Assembly: GCA_900759435.1 (NCBI GenBank)
Contig: CAAEVD010000117.1
Location: 1 to 7,414 of the forward strand
DNA: 7,414 nucleotides
Source of the DNA: an uncultured Collinsella sp.
GTDB lineage: Bacteria > Actinomycetota > Coriobacteriia > Coriobacteriales > Coriobacteriaceae
Direction of reading: 5' to 3'
In this document: in pieces, positions 4,339-7,414 of the stretch
How the letters are laid out: each line of letters opens with the position of its first letter
Position numbering within the stretch: the stretch's first letter is position 1
Program-made: the position numbers and the translations under genes
The notes under the pieces: model-generated
The model's database searches: none
What the model saw: only the letters and a program-made list of their open reading frames with translations
Told to the model about the DNA's origin: nothing

Positions 4339-6145
4339 AACCCTCATGGGCAGCATCCGCGACTATATGAAAGTCACTGTTGCCACGCCATTGCTCGTGC
4401 TTGGCGAGGTGCTCTGCGAGATGCTGATTCCATTTATCACCGCCAACCTGATCGATGCCATCAAAGACGGCGCCACCGTAGCCGAGATGCTTCCCACCGC
4501 GGGCTTTTTGGTGCTCATCGCGCTGACGTCGCTTGCTTTTGGCGCCGCCGCCGGCGTCACCTGCAGCCATGCGAGCTGCGGCTTCGCCAAGAACCTGCGT
4601 CACGATCTGTTCTACAAGATCCAGACGTTCAGCTTTGCCAACATCGATGAGTTCTCGAGCTCCTCGCTCGTCACCCGCCTCACCACCGACATCAACAACG
4701 TGCAGCAGGCTTTTATGATGATCATCCGTATCGCCGTGCGCGCGCCGCTGGTATTGGTCTTCGCCTTTACCATGGCATTTATCATGGGCGGCAGCGTCGC
4801 CATGGTCTACCTGGTCATCATTCCGCTGCTGGGCTTTGGGCTGTTCTTTATCATCTTTAAGGTGCGCCCCATCTTCTCGCGCGTGTTCCACAAGTACGAC
4901 GCCCTTAACGAGTCCGTCGAGGAAAACGTCACCGGCATGCGCGTGGTCAAGAGCTACGTGCGCGAAGACTTTGAGAAGGAGAAGTTCGCGACCGCCGCGC
5001 GCGACGTCCAGATGGACTTCACCCGCGCCGAGAAGCTGCTCGCCTTTAACAACCCCATGATGAACATCTGCGTCAACGGCGCATTTGTCGTCATCATCTA
5101 CCTGGGATCCAAGCTCATCATCACGAGCCAGGGCACGCTGTTCGACGTGGGCCAGCTCTCCTCGATCTTTACCTATGGCTTCGCGATCCTCATGAGCCTG
5201 ATGCAGCTGTCGATGATCTTTGTCATGGTGACCATGGCCGACGAATCGGCGCACCGCATTACCGAGGTGCTGGCCGCCGAGCCCACGATCGCCGATCCCG
5301 CCGAGCCCGTACTCGAGGTCGCCGACGGCTCCATCGACTTTGACCACGTGAGCTTTAAGTATTCCGCGCATGCGAAGCGCCAGGCGCTCGACGATATCGA
5401 CCTGCACATTAAGAGCGGCGAGACCATCGGCATCATCGGCGGCACTGGCTCGGCCAAGTCCACGCTTGTAAACCTCATCGCCCGCCTGTACGACGCCACC
5501 GAAGGCACCGTGCGCGTGGGCGGCATGGACGTACGCGACTACGACCTGGACGCGCTGCGCCACCAGGTGGCCATGGTGCTGCAGAAAAACGTACTGTTTA
5601 GCGGCACCATTGCCGAAAACCTGCGCTGGGGCGACCCGAACGCCACCGACGAGGAAGTCCGCGAGGCGGCACATCTGGCCTGCGCCGATGAGTTTGTCGA
5701 TGGCTTCCCCAAGGGTTATGACACCTGGATCGAGCAGGGCGGCTCCAATGTTTCCGGCGGTCAGAAGCAGCGCCTGTGCATTGCGCGTGCCCTGCTGCGT
5801 CGCCCCAAGATCTTGATCCTGGACGACTCCACCAGCGCCGTCGACACCAAGACCGACGCCAAGATTCGCGCAGGGCTGGCAAGCTATCTGCCTAACACGA
5901 CCAAGCTCATCATCGCCCAGCGCATTAGCTCCGTGCAGGACGCAGACCGCATCATCGTCATGGAAGGTGGCCGCATCGCGCAAATCGGCAACCATGACGA
6001 GCTGCTTAAGACAAGCGAGATCTACCGCGAGACCTTTACCTCGCAAAACAAGATGTCTGCCGAGGGCGAAGGGGCCGTCGAGGCCGACACCGAGGCATCC
6101 ACAACGCAAGCTCAGACCCAGGAAGGAGGCGAGGCACATGAGTAA
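4331..6145 (+). CDS. Half-ABC exporter, degenerate-site subunit
   Basis: This 604-residue type IV ABC exporter half-transporter has a six-helix membrane domain (about 15-310) fused to a nucleotide-binding domain (about 333-570). Motifs: Walker A GGTGSAKST (370-378, Lys376), Q-loop Gln418, signature VSGGQ (474-478), Walker B ILILDD (494-499) and D-loop SAVD (502-505). The residue after the Walker B Asp is Asp499 instead of the catalytic Glu, and the switch His is Gln530 (IIAQRIS). Together these mark the non-hydrolytic member of heterodimeric exporters such as BmrC or TM287. Walker A has Ala375 where Gly is usual. The last 30 residues are an acidic Ala/Glu/Thr tail. GGGAGGA (4319-4325) supports ATG 4331. 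Its partner is the next gene, overlapping by 8 nt. Substrate unknown; multidrug export is inferred from MarR linkage. Confidence 0.95.
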   Translation: MIKTLMGSIRDYMKVTVATPLLVLGEVLCEMLIPFITANLIDAIKDGATVAEMLPTAGFLVLIALTSLAFGAAAGVTCSHASCGFAKNLRHDLFYKIQTFSFANIDEFSSSSLVTRLTTDINNVQQAFMMIIRIAVRAPLVLVFAFTMAFIMGGSVAMVYLVIIPLLGFGLFFIIFKVRPIFSRVFHKYDALNESVEENVTGMRVVKSYVREDFEKEKFATAARDVQMDFTRAEKLLAFNNPMMNICVNGAFVVIIYLGSKLIITSQGTLFDVGQLSSIFTYGFAILMSLMQLSMIFVMVTMADESAHRITEVLAAEPTIADPAEPVLEVADGSIDFDHVSFKYSAHAKRQALDDIDLHIKSGETIGIIGGTGSAKSTLVNLIARLYDATEGTVRVGGMDVRDYDLDALRHQVAMVLQKNVLFSGTIAENLRWGDPNATDEEVREAAHLACADEFVDGFPKGYDTWIEQGGSNVSGGQKQRLCIARALLRRPKILILDDSTSAVDTKTDAKIRAGLASYLPNTTKLIIAQRISSVQDADRIIVMEGGRIAQIGNHDELLKTSEIYRETFTSQNKMSAEGEGAVEADTEASTTQAQTQEGGEAHE

Positions 6146-7414
6146 GGCAACGACCGCCGAGCGCGCGCTCAACCGCAAGGGCGGCACCATGTCGCGCCTC
6201 ATCAAGACGCTCTTTGGCTTCTACCCCGTGCTTTTGCCCCTCGTCGTCGTCGGCGTGGTGCTCTGCGCCATCATCAACTCCATCGGCGCGACCTTCCTTC
6301 AGAGCGCCCTGCAGATTATTAGCGAATCGTGGCAGTCGGGCGATTGGGAAGCTGCACAGCCCAAGATCGCACAGCTCGTGACCACCCTCGCCTGCATCTA
6401 CGGCATCGGCATCCTGTCCTCGCTGTTCTGGAACCGCGCCATGGCCATCGTCACGCAGGGCTCGCTCGAGAAGCTGCGCGAGAAGATGTTCAACCGCATG
6501 CAGGACTTGCCGATCCGCTACTTCGACACACACCAGCGCGGCGACATCATGAGCCACTACACCAACGATATCGACACGCTGCGCCAGATGATCAGCCAGT
6601 CGCTGCCCAACCTGCTCATGACGACCATCGTCATCGTCACGGTATTCTTTATCATGCTGTACTACAGCGTGTGGATGTGCCTGGTCATTGTGGCCGGCGT
6701 CGTCTTTATGACCTTTATGACCAAGCTGCTCGGCTCCAACTCCGCGCGTTTCTTTATTGCGCAGCAGACCGAGCTCGGCGTGGTCGAGGGCCATATCGAG
6801 GAAGTCATGAACGGCCAGAAGGTCGTCAAGGCATTCTGCCACGAGTCTGCCGCCGAGGCCGATTTTGACGAGCGCAATGAAAAGCTCTTCGAGGTCTCGC
6901 AGAAGGCCAACATGTACGCCAACATCCTCATGCCCATCCTTATGAACCTGGGCAACCTGCTCTACGTGCTGGTCGCACTGGCGGGCGGCATTTTCCTGGC
7001 GCTGGGCGTGCCCAACCTGAGCATCTCGGGCATGGCGCTGTCCATCGCCGTCGTGGTGCCGTTCCTCAACATGACCAAGCAGTTCTGCGGACAGATCGGC
7101 CAGATCTCGCAGCAGATCAACGCCGTGGTCATGGGCCTCGCCGGCGCCGACCGCATCTTTGAGCTCATCGACGAGAAGCCCGAGGCCGATGAAGGCTACG
7201 TGACGCTCGTCAACGCGCAGGTGAACCCCGATACCTGGGAGTTCGAGGAGGCCGACCACCACACCGGCATGTGGGCATGGAAACACCCGCACCGCGCAAC
7301 CGGCGAGATCGAGTACGTACCGCTGCGCGGCGACCTGGTCATGGACAACGTCGACTTTGGCTACACGCCCGACCACGAGGTGCTGCACGGCGTGTCCGTG
7401 TTTGCCAAGCCGGG
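6138..7414 (+). CDS. Half-ABC exporter, partner subunit (3' truncated by window)
   Basis: The frame starts at ATG 6138 and is open to the right edge, giving 425 residues. AAGGAGG (6123-6129) lies 8 nt upstream, and the start overlaps the previous stop by 8 nt (ATGAGTAA), implying translational coupling. A basic cytoplasmic N-terminus (1-20) precedes a six-helix exporter membrane domain (about 28-335). YFDTHQRGDI (128-137) is the typical coupling-helix region. The nucleotide-binding domain has only just begun (GDLVMDNVDFGY, 398-409), so Walker A, signature and Walker B lie outside. The linker between the two domains (about 349-398) is some 30 residues longer than in the partner and holds TGMWAWKHP. 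By analogy with BmrD/TM288 this should be the catalytically competent subunit. Confidence 0.93.
   Translation, partial: MSKATTAERALNRKGGTMSRLIKTLFGFYPVLLPLVVVGVVLCAIINSIGATFLQSALQIISESWQSGDWEAAQPKIAQLVTTLACIYGIGILSSLFWNRAMAIVTQGSLEKLREKMFNRMQDLPIRYFDTHQRGDIMSHYTNDIDTLRQMISQSLPNLLMTTIVIVTVFFIMLYYSVWMCLVIVAGVVFMTFMTKLLGSNSARFFIAQQTELGVVEGHIEEVMNGQKVVKAFCHESAAEADFDERNEKLFEVSQKANMYANILMPILMNLGNLLYVLVALAGGIFLALGVPNLSISGMALSIAVVVPFLNMTKQFCGQIGQISQQINAVVMGLAGADRIFELIDEKPEADEGYVTLVNAQVNPDTWEFEEADHHTGMWAWKHPHRATGEIEYVPLRGDLVMDNVDFGYTPDHEVLHGVSVFAKP

Noticed and set aside
4262..6205. 647-codon minus-strand open frame opposite the first ABC gene
   Set aside because: It is antisense to a clear ABC exporter, with His/Asp/Gly-rich low-complexity composition and no domain. 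Such frames arise from high-GC codon bias.
6036..7388. 450-codon minus-strand open frame opposite the second ABC gene
   Set aside because: Same antisense shadow pattern (Val/Asp/His-rich, no motif). The plus-strand frame encodes a recognisable exporter from 6138 to the edge.

Overview
The window is high-GC bacterial DNA with strong Shine-Dalgarno sites and tightly packed genes. By eye the protein families and their sequence flavour best fit a gut Coriobacteriia actinobacterium of the Collinsella type. This is an inference from remembered families, not a database result.

Layout from left to right. (1) Bases 1-61 hold the first 20 codons of an unrecognised leftward gene. (2) Bases 62-321 are a divergent intergenic stretch with two long, near-perfect inverted repeats and a short 13-bp palindrome. 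(3) A rightward pair follows: a 12-TM MFS drug/sugar efflux permease starting at TTG 322, then a low-molecular-weight protein tyrosine phosphatase. (4) A composite repeat at 2092-2187 fills the gap between these and the next, convergent operon. (5) That leftward operon encodes a pyridoxamine/pyridoxal kinase-like protein followed, with an 8-nt overlap, by a small Cys-rich TIGR04076-like protein. (6) A 500-bp divergent intergenic region (3335-3834) holds three more inverted-repeat structures and then a good sigma-70-type promoter with a MarR-style operator over its -10. (7) A rightward operon follows: a MarR regulator, a half-ABC exporter with a degenerate catalytic site, and a second half-ABC exporter cut by the right edge.

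How the genes work together. The last three genes form a classic module, a MarR repressor controlling a heterodimeric type IV ABC exporter with one degenerate subunit (BmrCD/TM287-288/LmrCD style). It probably handles multidrug or toxic-metabolite export induced when a ligand releases MarR. The kinase is a vitamin B6 salvage enzyme whose small partner has no clear role. The MFS permease and phosphatase may be co-transcribed, because no terminator is visible between them.

The least explained feature is the density of long inverted repeats: five structures in three intergenic regions of one 7.4-kb window. Two of them share a 'two same-sense arms plus one inverted arm' design that allows competing hairpins. 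They look like REP/MITE-type repeats, but copy number cannot be judged from this window. No tRNA, rRNA, CRISPR array, insertion sequence or phage gene was seen.
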